Assembly (NCBI GenBank): GCA_017513095.1
Contig: JAFWDJ010000005.1
Span: 1 to 64,000 of the forward strand
Source of the DNA: Clostridia bacterium
Lineage (GTDB): Bacteria; Bacillota; Clostridia; Oscillospirales; RGIG577
Length of the DNA stretch: 64,000 nucleotides
Reading direction: 5' to 3'
Position numbers and translations under genes: made by a program. A model generated the notes under the pieces. That model had not been told where the DNA came from. It made no database searches and saw nothing but the letters and a program-made list of their open reading frames with translations. Positions 43,067 through 52,111 of this stretch are shown here, piece by piece (position 1 is the stretch's first letter; each line of letters starts with the position of its first letter).

Positions 43067-44263
43067 TTACTTATTTATAAGCCGCTGCATCATCGAGTAG
43101 CCCGGCTCGACAAATACGCCCGAGGCCTTCGCCGTCGTTTCGTTGTAGCGCGGCGCGCCATTTTGTGCCTTTGTCGAATCGTAGAGCATGAACGGCACGG
43201 CGTCGTGCGTATGCGTGCGCACAGACATCGGAGTCGGATGGTCGGGCATGATGAGTATGCGGTGCGGGATGCCCTCGCGGTCAAGGCCGTCCTTTACGAA
43301 GCCGATGACTTCGTTAATCTTTTCGACCGACTTGATCTTATTGTCGAGCTCGCCGCGGTGGCCGCTCTCGTCGGGGGCCTCGATGTGGATATATACGAAG
43401 TCGTCGCCCGATAAAAGCGCCGAAAGCGCGGCCTCGGCCTTGCCCATGAAGTTCGTCTTTATGTTGCCCGTCGCGCCCTCGACGTCTATCGCGCGAAGGC
43501 CCGCCGCCTTGCCTATGCCCTTTATTAAATCGACGGCGGAGATGACCGAGCCGCTTATGCCGAACTTTTCTTTGAACGACGAAAGCTGCGGCTTTTTGCC
43601 CTCGCCCCAGATCCACGCGGAGTTCGCGGGATGAAGACCGCGCTTTACGCGTTCGAGGTTTACGGGATGATTCTTTAAAATCTCGTGCGAACGCTTCATG
43701 ATATCGAGTATCATAGCGTCGTCGGGAAGATAATCCTTGATTTTCTGCCCCGAAATGTCGTGCGGCGGCGTGAGCTTATACTTTTTCGTGTCGTCGTGAA
43801 GGAGCAGTATATGGCGGTAGCTTATGCCCGCGTAGAATTTGCGCGTTTCGTCGCCGAGCGCCTCATCGACGGCGGCGATGAGCTTTGAGGATTCCGCCGT
43901 GGATATCTCGTCGGAGGAGTAGTCGACCATCGTTTTGTCCTCGTAGTTATCCTCATCGGAAAGCGTTACGAGATTCGTGCGGAACGACACGTCATGCTCG
44001 CCCATCGGAACGCCGATGCTCAGCGCCTCGAGCGGCGAACGTCCCGTGTGATATATCCTCGGGTCGTAGCCCATTATCGACAGATTGGCAACGTCGCTGC
44101 CCGCGGGCATGTCGTCGGGTATCGACTTGCACAGTCCTATCTCGCTTACGGGCGCAAGCTTGTCGAAAACGGGAGTTTTCGCGTATTCAAGCACCGTTTT
44201 TCCGCCCAGCGCCTCTATCGGATAATCGGCCATGCCGTCGCCTAACATTACAATATATTTCAT
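43067..44263 (-). CDS. ApgM-type cofactor-independent phosphoglycerate mutase family protein
   Basis: 398 residues, alkaline-phosphatase superfamily, archaeal-type. It opens with LGDGMADYPI (metal-binding Asp), carries the phosphoserine loop AGSDVANLSIMGYDP (near residue 55) and the metal segments HIEAPDESGHRGE (near 290) and MPDHPTPMSVRTHTHD (near 340). These interconvert 2- and 3-phosphoglycerate. Members of this family also sit in threonine operons of some bacteria, where a homoserine-kinase role has been proposed; here it stands head-to-head with the ACT-hom-thrB-lysC run, but a normal GHMP homoserine kinase is present. AAAGGAATG precedes the ATG. Confidence 0.85.
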   Translation of the reverse strand: MKYIVMLGDGMADYPIEALGGKTVLEYAKTPVFDKLAPVSEIGLCKSIPDDMPAGSDVANLSIMGYDPRIYHTGRSPLEALSIGVPMGEHDVSFRTNLVTLSDEDNYEDKTMVDYSSDEISTAESSKLIAAVDEALGDETRKFYAGISYRHILLLHDDTKKYKLTPPHDISGQKIKDYLPDDAMILDIMKRSHEILKNHPVNLERVKRGLHPANSAWIWGEGKKPQLSSFKEKFGISGSVISAVDLIKGIGKAAGLRAIDVEGATGNIKTNFMGKAEAALSALLSGDDFVYIHIEAPDESGHRGELDNKIKSVEKINEVIGFVKDGLDREGIPHRILIMPDHPTPMSVRTHTHDAVPFMLYDSTKAQNGAPRYNETTAKASGVFVEPGYSMMQRLINK

Positions 44264-44294
44264 ATGCAGATCATTCCTTTCGTAGGTAAATTAA

Positions 44295-44303
44295 ATTATA
44301 CCA
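44295..44303 (-). promoter_or_regulatory. Extended -10 promoter of the mutase gene
   Basis: On the minus strand TGG followed by TATAAT (44300-44295); no clear -35. Leader about 25 nt. Confidence 0.6.
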
Positions 44304-44400
44304 CCGAGCCCTCATTATTGCTATATTATGAAAAGCGGCGAAAACGAGAGAATATAAGAGTAAATACGAATAATACAGCGATAAACTCGAATATTAAAAT

Positions 44401-44429
44401 TTGTTAAAATTATTTTGCGGGAGTATATT
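44401..44429 (+). promoter_or_regulatory. Promoter of the ACT-hom-thrB-lysC run
   Basis: TTGTTA (44401-44406), 17-bp spacer, TATATT (44424-44429). The leader to the ACT gene is about 40 nt, too short for a lysine riboswitch or T-box. Confidence 0.6.
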
Positions 44430-44475
44430 ATGTATTGTCTGCGAGAAACATTTGTTTTTTCGGGAGGTACAAAAG

Positions 44476-44925
44476 ATGAGCGATATGCGAGATACGGTAA
44501 GCCATTACATAGTATCTGAAAGCGCGCTTCCGAAGGTTTTAAAAGACGTGGCGAAGCTTAATTCGCTTTTGGAGCGCGGAGAGGTAAAGACCGTGGCGCA
44601 GGGGCTTGAGCTTGTGGGCATAAGCCGAAGCGCCTATTATAAATACAGGGATAAAATAGCGCCCTTCCATGAGATAAGGGGCGGCTCTTCCTTTACGCTT
44701 TACGTGGAATTAAAGGACGAGCCGGGCGTACTGTCGCAGCTTCTGGAGGTCTTCGCGCGCTGCGGCATGAATATCCTCACGATAAGCCAGAACATACCGA
44801 TAAATTCGGTGGCGGGCATTACGATAACGGCGCGCGCTACGGGCGCTCCCGCCGATATATCGGACTTTACGAAGCAGGCGGAGGCCATAAAGGGCCTTAA
44901 AAAGCTTGAGATTTTAGCAGGATAA
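44476..44925 (+). CDS. ACT domain protein (UPF0735/PheB-like) with HTH
   Basis: 149 residues. The N-terminal half has a helix-turn-helix-like segment (VAQGLELVGISRSAYYKYRDK); the C-terminal half is an ACT domain (SFTLYVELKDEPGVLSQLLE, then NILTISQNIPING-like). Family members are thought to be amino-acid-sensing regulators. Its position in front of hom points to control of the threonine/lysine branch. The ATG at 44476 has GGGAGG 8 nt upstream; the frame from 44401 overlaps the promoter. Confidence 0.85.
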   Translation: MSDMRDTVSHYIVSESALPKVLKDVAKLNSLLERGEVKTVAQGLELVGISRSAYYKYRDKIAPFHEIRGGSSFTLYVELKDEPGVLSQLLEVFARCGMNILTISQNIPINSVAGITITARATGAPADISDFTKQAEAIKGLKKLEILAG

Positions 44926-44950
44926 AATATAACTTTGCGGAGGTATTTTA

Positions 44951-46180
44951 ATGATAAATGTTGCTATTTTAGGTTACGGCACGGTAGGCAGCGGCGTTTA
45001 CGAGGTGCTTACGAAGAATGCCGAGAGCATCAAAAAGAAGGCGGGCGACGAAATTCGCGTAAAGTATATACTTGATATACGCGATTTTTCCGACGCGCCG
45101 AACGCCCATCTTTTCACGAAGGACTTTAACGTGATCTTAAACGATCCCGAGGTTTCCATCGTGGCCGAGGTAATAGGCGGCATAAGACCGTCGTACGATT
45201 TTACGAAGGCGGCGCTGCTTGCGGGCAAGAGCGTTGTTACGTCGAATAAGGAGCTTGTCGCAAACAAGGGCTACGAGCTTTTGAAGATCGCGAAGGAAAA
45301 GGGCATAAGCTATCTTTTCGAGGCTTCCGTAGGCGGCGGCATCCCGATAATCCGCCCGATGCACCAGTGCCTTGCGGCAAACGAGATCGAGGAGATCACG
45401 GGCATATTAAACGGCACGACTAACTACATCCTCACGAAGATGATAAACGAGCGTTTAAGCTTTGACGAGGTATTAAAGGACGCGCAGAAGAAGGGCTACG
45501 CCGAGGCGAACCCCGACGCGGACGTTTTGGGCATAGACGCGTGCAGAAAGATTGCCATACTTTCCTCGCTTGCCTTTTCCATGCAGGTTTCTCCCGACAA
45601 GATACATACCGAGGGCATAACAGGCATAAGCCTTACCGACGTTGAATACGCGAAGGCTACGTCGAGCGTTATAAAGCTTCTGGGACGCTCCGTTTTAAAT
45701 TCCGACGGCACCGTATCGGCGATGGTCGCACCGTTTATCATCGCGTCGTCCAATCCGCTTGCGAACGTCGACGACGTTTTCAATGCGATACTCGTAAAGG
45801 GCGACTCCATAGGCGACGTAATGTTCTACGGCCGCGGCGCGGGCAAGCTTCCCACGGCGTCCGCCGTTGTTGCCGATATAATCGACGCGTCGAAGGGCAG
45901 AAGAGACATTTTCTGGGGCGAGGTGGACTACGAGAACGTGCGCGACTTTAACACCTACGAGCACGAGTTCTACGTTCGCACGACCGACGCGAGCGTCGAC
46001 ATGAAGGCGACCGTTTACGGCATCTTCGGCTCCGTAAAGCGCATCGTGCGCGAGGATATGCCGTCCGGCGAATATACCTTCCTTACGAAGTCGTTCACCG
46101 AAGCGCAGATGAAGGAAAACGTAGAAAAGCTTGCCGCTGCGGGCTGCTGCAAGGTCGGCTCCGTGATCCGCGTGCTTTAA
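44951..46180 (+). CDS. hom: Homoserine dehydrogenase
   Basis: 409 residues. NAD(P)-binding LGYGTVGSGVYEVL at the start, SNKELVA and the GILNGTTNYILTKM and YAEANPDADV motifs of the catalytic domain, then a C-terminal ACT domain (FYVRTTDASVDMKATV) for feedback by threonine. Reduces aspartate semialdehyde to homoserine. A GGAGG site precedes the ATG. Confidence 0.97.
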   Translation: MINVAILGYGTVGSGVYEVLTKNAESIKKKAGDEIRVKYILDIRDFSDAPNAHLFTKDFNVILNDPEVSIVAEVIGGIRPSYDFTKAALLAGKSVVTSNKELVANKGYELLKIAKEKGISYLFEASVGGGIPIIRPMHQCLAANEIEEITGILNGTTNYILTKMINERLSFDEVLKDAQKKGYAEANPDADVLGIDACRKIAILSSLAFSMQVSPDKIHTEGITGISLTDVEYAKATSSVIKLLGRSVLNSDGTVSAMVAPFIIASSNPLANVDDVFNAILVKGDSIGDVMFYGRGAGKLPTASAVVADIIDASKGRRDIFWGEVDYENVRDFNTYEHEFYVRTTDASVDMKATVYGIFGSVKRIVREDMPSGEYTFLTKSFTEAQMKENVEKLAAAGCCKVGSVIRVL

Positions 46181-46188
46181 GCGTATAT

Positions 46189-47076
46189 ATGGTACAAATC
46201 AAAGCGGGAGCGACGAGCGCCAACATCGGCCCGGGCTTCGACTGCATCGGAGTCGCCCTGAATCTATATAATACTGTTGAAATAGAGGAGAGCGACGACT
46301 GCGTCGTCATAAGCCAGAACGTAAGGGAGCGCGCCGACGAAAACAATATATTCATAAAGAGCGCGCGCGCCGTATACGATTTGTGCGGGAAGCCGTTTTA
46401 CGGGATAAGCGTAAGGCAGGAAACGAAGATACCGCCCGCGCGCGGGCTCGGCTCAAGCTCGGCATGCATTGCGGCGGCGATCTGCGGCGCGAACGCTATT
46501 TTGGGCGACCCGTTGAAAAAGAGCGACCTTATCGATCTTGCGGCCTCGCTCGAGGGACATCCCGACAATACGACGCCGTGCATCGCGGGGGGCCTTTGCT
46601 TCTGCGTTTACGAGAACGGCCGTGTAAGATACAACAGAATAACGCTCGGACGAAAGCTTCTCTTTTGCGCGCTCGTGCCGGATTTCCGCATGAAGACGAG
46701 CAAATCGCGCCTTTTGATACCGCGCCGCGTAAGCCATGAGGACGCGGCCTACAACGTATCGAGGGCCGCGTATCTCGCCTCGGCGTTCTATGCGCGCGAT
46801 TATGCCGCGCTCGGGTACGCGCTTTCGGACAGGCTTCATCAGCCGTACAGGCTTCCTCATATAGAGGGCGCCGACACCGTTATCGCCGTTTTGAATGAAT
46901 TTTCGCCCTACGGCGTATATTTAAGCGGCGCGGGGCCCACGATAATGGCGGTGGCGGACGCCGAAAACCGCGATTTTGTGAAAAACGTGCGTGCGTCCCT
47001 AAAGGAAAAGGGCATAAACTGGCGTGCGTTAGCGCTCTTTTCGGACGCTCACGGCATCAGAATAACAAATAAGTAA
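46189..47076 (+). CDS. thrB: Homoserine kinase (GHMP family)
   Basis: 295 residues. ATP-binding PPARGLGSSSACIAAAI (about 84-100) and the C-terminal GAGPTIMAVAD motif. It phosphorylates homoserine for threonine synthase (thrC), which is not in this window. Eight bp separate it from hom. Confidence 0.96.
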   Translation: MVQIKAGATSANIGPGFDCIGVALNLYNTVEIEESDDCVVISQNVRERADENNIFIKSARAVYDLCGKPFYGISVRQETKIPPARGLGSSSACIAAAICGANAILGDPLKKSDLIDLAASLEGHPDNTTPCIAGGLCFCVYENGRVRYNRITLGRKLLFCALVPDFRMKTSKSRLLIPRRVSHEDAAYNVSRAAYLASAFYARDYAALGYALSDRLHQPYRLPHIEGADTVIAVLNEFSPYGVYLSGAGPTIMAVADAENRDFVKNVRASLKEKGINWRALALFSDAHGIRITNK

Positions 47077-47105
47077 TCAGTACACGAAAGGGTGTTAAAA
47101 AAGAT

Positions 47106-48314
47106 ATGTTGATAGTAAAAAAATTCGGCGGCTCATCCGTTGCCGACGCTGCGAAGCTCTTCAACGTAGCCGGAATAATATCCGAGGACTACAATAAGGG
47201 CAACAGCGTTGTAGTCGTTGTTTCGGCTCAGGGCGACACGACGGACGACCTCATCGAAAAGGCACAGGAAATAAATCCTAAGGCTTCGAAGCGCGAGATG
47301 GATATGCTGCTCTCGACGGGCGAACAGATCTCAATTTCGCTTCTTGCCATGGCGCTTGAAAAGCTCGGCACTCCCGTTATCTCTCTCACGGGCTGGCAGG
47401 CCGGAATGCACACGAACACCACGTATTCGGCGGCAAGGATAAAGGATATAGACACCGAGCGCATAACGTTTGAGATAGACAAGAAGAAGGTCGTTATAGT
47501 TGCGGGCTTCCAGGGCGTGAACCGCTACGACGATATAACGACGCTCGGACGCGGCGGCTCCGATACGTCGGCGGTGGCTCTGGCGGCGGCTCTGAAGGCC
47601 GACGTATGCCAGATTTACACCGACGTCGACGGCGTATATACGGCGGACCCGCGCATAGTCAAGAACGCGGTAAAGCTTGAGGACGTATCATATGACGAGA
47701 TGCTCGAGCTTGCGAGCCTCGGCGCGAACGTGCTTCACAACCGTTCGGTTGAAATGGCGAAGAAATATAATGTAGAGCTCGAAGTGCTCTCAAGTTTTAA
47801 TAGAGTACCCGGAACAAAAGTTAAGGAGGTTTCTGACGTGGAAAAAATGTTGATAAAGGGTGTCGCTCGCGACAACGACGTTGCACAGATAGCAGTTACG
47901 GGGCTGAAGGATCAGCCGGGCGTAGCGTTCAAGCTGTTTTCGCTTCTTGCAAAGCATAACATCAATGTGGACATAATACTTCAGTCGGCGGGACAGGAGA
48001 ACAACATACAGGAGATAAGCTTCACCGTGACCGAGGGCAATCTTGAAACGGCCCTGAAGGTAATAAAGGACAATCTTGGCGCCATCGGCGGCACCGACGT
48101 GAAGTTCGACAAGAACGTATCGAAGGTATCAATAGTAGGCGCGGGCATGGCAAGCAATCCCGGCGTTGCGGCGAAGATGTTCGAGGCTCTGCAGGACGTT
48201 GGCATAAACATAAAGAGCATATCCACGAGCGAGATAAAGATATCCGTTCTTGTTGAGAGAGGCATGGCAGAGAAGGCCGTTGCCGCAATACACGACAAGT
48301 TCATGCTGCCGTAA
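47106..48314 (+). CDS. lysC: Aspartokinase, alpha subunit (lysC type)
   Basis: 402 residues. The kinase domain starts with VKKFGGSSVAD and contains the GRGGSDTSAVALAAALKA and YTDVDGVYTADPR motifs; two ACT domains fill the C-terminus (from about residue 260). It phosphorylates aspartate, the first step to lysine, threonine and methionine. The length matches the LysC aspartokinase II of Bacillus, which is made with an in-frame beta subunit from an internal start; a strong internal start is present here too. Gap after thrB is 29 bp. Confidence 0.97.
   Translation: MLIVKKFGGSSVADAAKLFNVAGIISEDYNKGNSVVVVVSAQGDTTDDLIEKAQEINPKASKREMDMLLSTGEQISISLLAMALEKLGTPVISLTGWQAGMHTNTTYSAARIKDIDTERITFEIDKKKVVIVAGFQGVNRYDDITTLGRGGSDTSAVALAAALKADVCQIYTDVDGVYTADPRIVKNAVKLEDVSYDEMLELASLGANVLHNRSVEMAKKYNVELEVLSSFNRVPGTKVKEVSDVEKMLIKGVARDNDVAQIAVTGLKDQPGVAFKLFSLLAKHNINVDIILQSAGQENNIQEISFTVTEGNLETALKVIKDNLGAIGGTDVKFDKNVSKVSIVGAGMASNPGVAAKMFEALQDVGINIKSISTSEIKISVLVERGMAEKAVAAIHDKFMLP
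47838..48314 (+). CDS. Internal start of lysC: aspartokinase beta subunit
   Basis: TAAGGAGGT (47822-47830), the complete anti-SD complement, lies 8 nt before an in-frame GTG (47838, residue 245). An ATG follows three codons later. The product would be 158 residues: the two ACT domains without the kinase. In Bacillus subtilis the LysC beta subunit of about 163 residues is made in the same way. The position and strength of the site make this more than chance. Confidence 0.8.
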   Translation: MEKMLIKGVARDNDVAQIAVTGLKDQPGVAFKLFSLLAKHNINVDIILQSAGQENNIQEISFTVTEGNLETALKVIKDNLGAIGGTDVKFDKNVSKVSIVGAGMASNPGVAAKMFEALQDVGINIKSISTSEIKISVLVERGMAEKAVAAIHDKFMLP

Positions 48315-48435
48315 GTTTATTGAGGCCGCCCAAAAAGGGCCGGACCGCCGAAAAAAATAAATAAAAGAAGTGAAAAACATGTGCGGATTTTTTGAAAGAC
48401 AAATATTTCTGCATACCGTTTCAAAACAACTTTTG

Positions 48436-48464
48436 CGCCGTAACCATGAAGGTTACGGCGTTTT
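48436..48464 (+). terminator. Terminator of the hom-thrB-lysC run
   Basis: CGCCGTAACC and GGTTACGGCG with an ATGAA loop, then TTTT; 120 nt after the lysC stop. Confidence 0.8.
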
Positions 48465-48512
48465 CGGCTATTGCCGATTGACTCACTGCCGTATACCGAT
48501 ACGCCCAATCCA

Positions 48513-48544
48513 CCCCAAAAAATCCGCGAGCGTATTTTTTGGGG
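48513..48544. other. A/T-cored hairpin
   Basis: A perfect 11-bp stem (CCCCAAAAAAT and complement) with a 10-nt loop CCGCGAGCGT. The T run is inside the stem, so it is symmetric for both strands; it may be a terminator remnant or a small RNA piece. Confidence 0.5.
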
Positions 48545-48752
48545 ACCCTGAGTTCGCCAATCGACAATTCCGGCCTCTTTTTGGACGCCCTTTTAAAACC
48601 CCCCGCTTTTTCGCAAAAAAACGCATGAAAACTGCCGATTTGGGAATAATTTACTTGCATTTTCCTTTGATAAAGCATAAAATATCTGAAAAGAATCTTT
48701 TTGCGCCGATGAGCGCCGAAGGATCGTCTTTAAAGTGGGGGAGGGTATTTGT

Positions 48753-48908
48753 GTGACTGCCAGGAAGTGGCTTATGCGCATCGCGCTGATTGCGTGTCTC
48801 GGGCTTATCACTTTTCTGTTATCGGTTTTTGCAAGCGGAGATACCTTCAGCGGCATATCAGACAAGGTCCGCACGCAGGAGTATTCGGAAAGCGTCGAAG
48901 CGGCATAA
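48753..48908 (+). CDS. Small single-pass membrane protein (51 aa)
   Basis: A 51-residue frame from GTG: MTARKWLMRIALIACLGLIT begins with a basic end followed by a hydrophobic helix (about 9-27), then a polar tail (SGDTFSGISDKVRTQEYSES). GGGGGAGGG lies 7-8 nt before the start, and a strong terminator follows 20 nt after the stop. Those signals, rather than homology, support it; it could be a secreted peptide or a membrane protein. It stands just before lon. Confidence 0.6.
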   Translation: MTARKWLMRIALIACLGLITFLLSVFASGDTFSGISDKVRTQEYSESVEAA

Positions 48909-48927
48909 AAAATACATAAAAAAAGTC

Positions 48928-48972
48928 ATTGGGAGCGCGAAAAATTATAACCGCGCTCCCAATTATTTTTTA
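48928..48972 (+). terminator. Terminator after the 51-residue gene
   Basis: 12-bp perfect stem ATTGGGAGCGCG/CGCGCTCCCAAT with a 12-nt loop, followed by TATTTTTTATT. It separates the small gene from lon. Confidence 0.9.
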
Positions 48973-49042
48973 TTGTATAAGTCGACATTATATGTTATTA
49001 TTTATTCATGTTCCGCATAGGGACTTACGGAGGATAAATATC

Positions 49043-51475
49043 ATGACAGACAATGAATTGAATATAAATACAGAGAATAACGAAACGACGACGCTGCCGC
49101 TGCTTGCGCTGCGGGGCCTGTGCGTTTTTCCCGCGATGAATATCCACTTCGACGTGGGACGAAAAAAATCCGTCAAGGCGCTTGAAGAGGCGATGGAGCG
49201 CGACCAGCGCATTTTTCTTGTCGCGCAGAAGGATACCGTTACCGACAAGCCCGAGGAGGAGGACCTCTACGAGGTGGGCACCATCGCGAGAATTAAGCAG
49301 ATTGTCAAGGTGCCCGGCGATACGCTGAGAGTCATAGTTGAGGGGCAAAAGCGCGCGCGCAAGGTGAAAATGGTGCGCCGCGAGCCGTATTTTGAGGCCG
49401 AGGTCGACACGTCCGCGCCGCCGGTGCGCGCTGTTTCGCGCATACGCCGCGAGGCGCTCATCCGAAACGCGCAGAACACGTTCATAGATTATTCCGAGCT
49501 TGCGCCGAAGCTCCCCGGCGACCTTATGCTGAAGGTCATAGAGGCGAAAAGCCCCGGCGCGCTTGCCGACGAGATCGCGTCGGGAACGCCGATAAAGCTT
49601 TCCGAAAAGCAGGCCGTCTTGGAGGAGTTCGACGAATACAAGCGCCTTCAAAAGGTCATCTTCACGCTCGAGAACGAAATAAGCATACTCGACGTGGAAA
49701 ACGAGATGCGCGAAAAGATACGTGAGCAGATAGACAAGAACCAGCGCGAATATTATCTTCGCGAGCAGATGAAGGTGATACAGGGCGAGCTGGGCGAGGG
49801 CGAGAACACGTACGAGGAGTCGCTTGAATACAAGGATAAGATTTTAAAGCTCAAGCTTAAAGCGGAGCTTGAGGAGCGCCTTTTAAAGGAAGCCGCACGT
49901 CTTGCGAAGATGCCCTACGGCTCGTCCGAGGGCGCGGTGATACGCACGTATCTCGATACGTGCCTCGAGCTTCCGTGGAACAAGACGACGCGCGAGCGCA
50001 TCGACATAAAGCGCGCGCGAAAGATGCTTGACGCCGATCACTACGGACTTACGAAGGTCAAGGACAGAGTTATAGAATTTATGGCGGTGCGCGCGCTTAC
50101 GCAGGACCAAAGCCCGCAGATACTCTGCCTTGTCGGCCCTCCCGGCGTGGGCAAAACGTCGGTCGGCCGCTCCATCGCATCCGCGATGGGACGAAAGTAC
50201 GCCCGCGTCTCTTTGGGCGGCGTGCGCGACGAGGCCGACATCCGCGGCCACCGAAAGACGTACATAGGCGCTATGCCAGGCCGCATAATAAACGCGCTGA
50301 AGCTTGCGGGCAGCAAAAATCCCGTGATGATACTCGACGAGATAGACAAAATGTCGAGCGACTTCCGCGGCGACCCCGCCTCCGCGATGCTCGAGGTGCT
50401 CGACGGCGAACAGAACGTTGAATTCCGCGACCACTACATAGAGCTGCCGTTCGACCTGTCGAAGGTCATGTTCATAACGACGGCGAACACGCTCGACACG
50501 ATACCGCGCCCGCTTCTCGACCGCATGGAGGTAATAGAGATAACGAGCTATACCGATACGGAGAAACTTAATATCGCGCGCCTTCATCTCATACCGAAGC
50601 AGCTTAAAAAGCACGGACTGACTTCTAAGCAGCTCAAATTCGACGAAGCGGCCGTGTCCGCGATAATCGAGGGCTATACTATGGAATCGGGCGTGAGAAA
50701 TCTGGAACGCGAAATAGCGAAGGTGTGCCGAAAGGCGGCGGCGCTCATCGTTTCAAAGGAAAAGGACTCCGTGCGCGCGACGGCGGATAATATCGCGGAC
50801 TTTCTCGGCCCCGTAAAGGTGATAAAGGAGCGCATTCCGAAGGAGGATCAGGTAGGCGTCGTAAACGGCCTTGCCTGGACGCAGACGGGCGGCGATTTAT
50901 TGTCGGTCGAAGCGAACGTTATGGAGGGCTCCGGCAAGGTGGAACTTACGGGACTTCTGGGCGACGTTATGAAGGAGTCGGCCCACGCCGCGATAAGCTG
51001 CATAAGAAGCCGAATAGAGCTTTTCCCCGCGATACCGCGCGACTTTTACAAGACGAAGGACATACATATTCACTTCCCCGAGGGCGCGATCCCGAAGGAC
51101 GGCCCCTCGGCGGGCATAACGATAGCGTGCGCGCTCATATCGGCGCTGTCGGGCTGCCCCGTGCGCCGCGACGTCGCGATGACGGGCGAGATAACGCTTC
51201 GCGGCCGCGTGCTTCCGATAGGCGGCCTCAAGGAAAAAACGATGGCGGCCTACAAGGCGGGCGTTAAGACCGTGATAATCCCGAAGGACTGCGAAAAAGA
51301 CCTCTCCGAGCTTGAAAGCGTCGTAAGGGAGAATATAGAATTCGTCACGGCATCCGAGATAGACGACGTGATAAAGACGGCGTTCGCCGTGTCGCCGTTT
51401 ACGAAGGGCAAGGATATAAATCTGCCCTTGCAGCACGGCGAGCCGCGCATGAGCGTCGCCGAGATAAGCCAGTAA
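49043..51475 (+). CDS. lon: ATP-dependent protease Lon
   Basis: 810 residues, full length LonA. The N-terminal substrate domain ([13 protein letters not shown]) is followed by a coiled region, the AAA+ module with Walker A GPPGVGKT (365-372), and the protease domain with the catalytic dyad Ser689 (DGPSAG) and Lys732 (LKEKTMAA). It degrades misfolded and regulatory proteins. The ATG at 49043 has ACGGAGGA upstream; an open frame extends to 48929 across the preceding terminator. The promoter region is AT-rich but no box pair is convincing; no CIRCE or CtsR site is seen. Confidence 0.97.
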   Translation: MTDNELNINTENNETTTLPLLALRGLCVFPAMNIHFDVGRKKSVKALEEAMERDQRIFLVAQKDTVTDKPEEEDLYEVGTIARIKQIVKVPGDTLRVIVEGQKRARKVKMVRREPYFEAEVDTSAPPVRAVSRIRREALIRNAQNTFIDYSELAPKLPGDLMLKVIEAKSPGALADEIASGTPIKLSEKQAVLEEFDEYKRLQKVIFTLENEISILDVENEMREKIREQIDKNQREYYLREQMKVIQGELGEGENTYEESLEYKDKILKLKLKAELEERLLKEAARLAKMPYGSSEGAVIRTYLDTCLELPWNKTTRERIDIKRARKMLDADHYGLTKVKDRVIEFMAVRALTQDQSPQILCLVGPPGVGKTSVGRSIASAMGRKYARVSLGGVRDEADIRGHRKTYIGAMPGRIINALKLAGSKNPVMILDEIDKMSSDFRGDPASAMLEVLDGEQNVEFRDHYIELPFDLSKVMFITTANTLDTIPRPLLDRMEVIEITSYTDTEKLNIARLHLIPKQLKKHGLTSKQLKFDEAAVSAIIEGYTMESGVRNLEREIAKVCRKAAALIVSKEKDSVRATADNIADFLGPVKVIKERIPKEDQVGVVNGLAWTQTGGDLLSVEANVMEGSGKVELTGLLGDVMKESAHAAISCIRSRIELFPAIPRDFYKTKDIHIHFPEGAIPKDGPSAGITIACALISALSGCPVRRDVAMTGEITLRGRVLPIGGLKEKTMAAYKAGVKTVIIPKDCEKDLSELESVVRENIEFVTASEIDDVIKTAFAVSPFTKGKDINLPLQHGEPRMSVAEISQ

Positions 51476-51487
51476 GAGAGGTGCCGC

Positions 51488-52111
51488 ATGAATTTTCATA
51501 AGGTCGAGCTTGTCATGTCGGCGGCGCACAAATCGCAGTTCCCGAAAACCGGCCTTCCGGAGCTTGTTTTCGCGGGACGAAGCAACGTGGGGAAATCCTC
51601 GCTTATAAATAAGGTCTTAAACCGCAAAAACTTCGCCCGAACGTCTTCCTCGCCGGGAAAGACGGCCACGATAAACTACTATCTTCTCGACGGAAAGGTA
51701 TACCTTGTCGATCTGCCGGGCTACGGCTTTGCGAAGGTGTCAAAGGACAAGAAAAAGACGTGGGGCGTCTTCATCGAGGACTACTTCAGGCTTTCAAAAA
51801 ATATCGCGCTCGTGTTCTCGCTCGTGGACATACGCCACGACCCCACGGCCGACGATATGGCGATGGCGGATTTTTTAAAGGCGGCGGGGCTGCCGTTTAT
51901 GATAATCGCAACGAAGGCGGACAAGCTGTCGAAAACGGCGGCCGCCGCGTCGTGCGAAAATATAAGAAAGAAGCTTTCGCTTCCCGACGGCGTGCCGCTC
52001 GTCGCGTTTTCCGCGAAAACGGGCGCGGGATGCGCCGAAATAATTGACGTAATAAATAAATTTGACGATAAAACGGAGGAAAAAGATGCTGTATCCCAAT
52101 CAGACGATTAA
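51488..52111 (+). CDS. engB: Ribosome biogenesis GTPase EngB (YsxC/YihA)
   Basis: 207 residues, small GTPase: G1 GRSNVGKSSLIN, G3 DLPGYGFAKV, G4 TKADKLS and G5 FSAKTG. Needed for 50S subunit assembly. lon-engB adjacency is conserved in Firmicutes. It overlaps lysA by 26 bp. Confidence 0.96.
   Translation: MNFHKVELVMSAAHKSQFPKTGLPELVFAGRSNVGKSSLINKVLNRKNFARTSSSPGKTATINYYLLDGKVYLVDLPGYGFAKVSKDKKKTWGVFIEDYFRLSKNIALVFSLVDIRHDPTADDMAMADFLKAAGLPFMIIATKADKLSKTAAAASCENIRKKLSLPDGVPLVAFSAKTGAGCAEIIDVINKFDDKTEEKDAVSQSDD

Larger units (their letters stand above)
48315..48752. other. Intergenic region between lysC and a small membrane-protein gene
   Basis: 438 nt, more AT-rich than its surroundings. It holds the lysC-run terminator (48436-48464) and a second long hairpin (CCCCAAAAAAT at 48513-48523 and ATTTTTTGGGG at 48534-48544). 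A weak promoter-like pair (TTGCAT 48655, TAAAAT 48678, 17-bp spacer) precedes the 51-residue gene. An open frame of 128 codons from 48370 runs through both hairpins and is rejected as coding. Confidence 0.5.

Noticed and set aside
44264-44475. Lysine riboswitch or T-box before the aspartate-family operon
   Set aside because: The leader after the promoter is about 40 nt, too short, and no conserved riboswitch or T-box sequence is visible.
48370-48756. A 128-codon open frame after lysC
   Set aside because: It runs through the lysC terminator and a second hairpin, has no good ribosome site, and gives a Phe/Arg/Pro-rich product without recognisable pattern.
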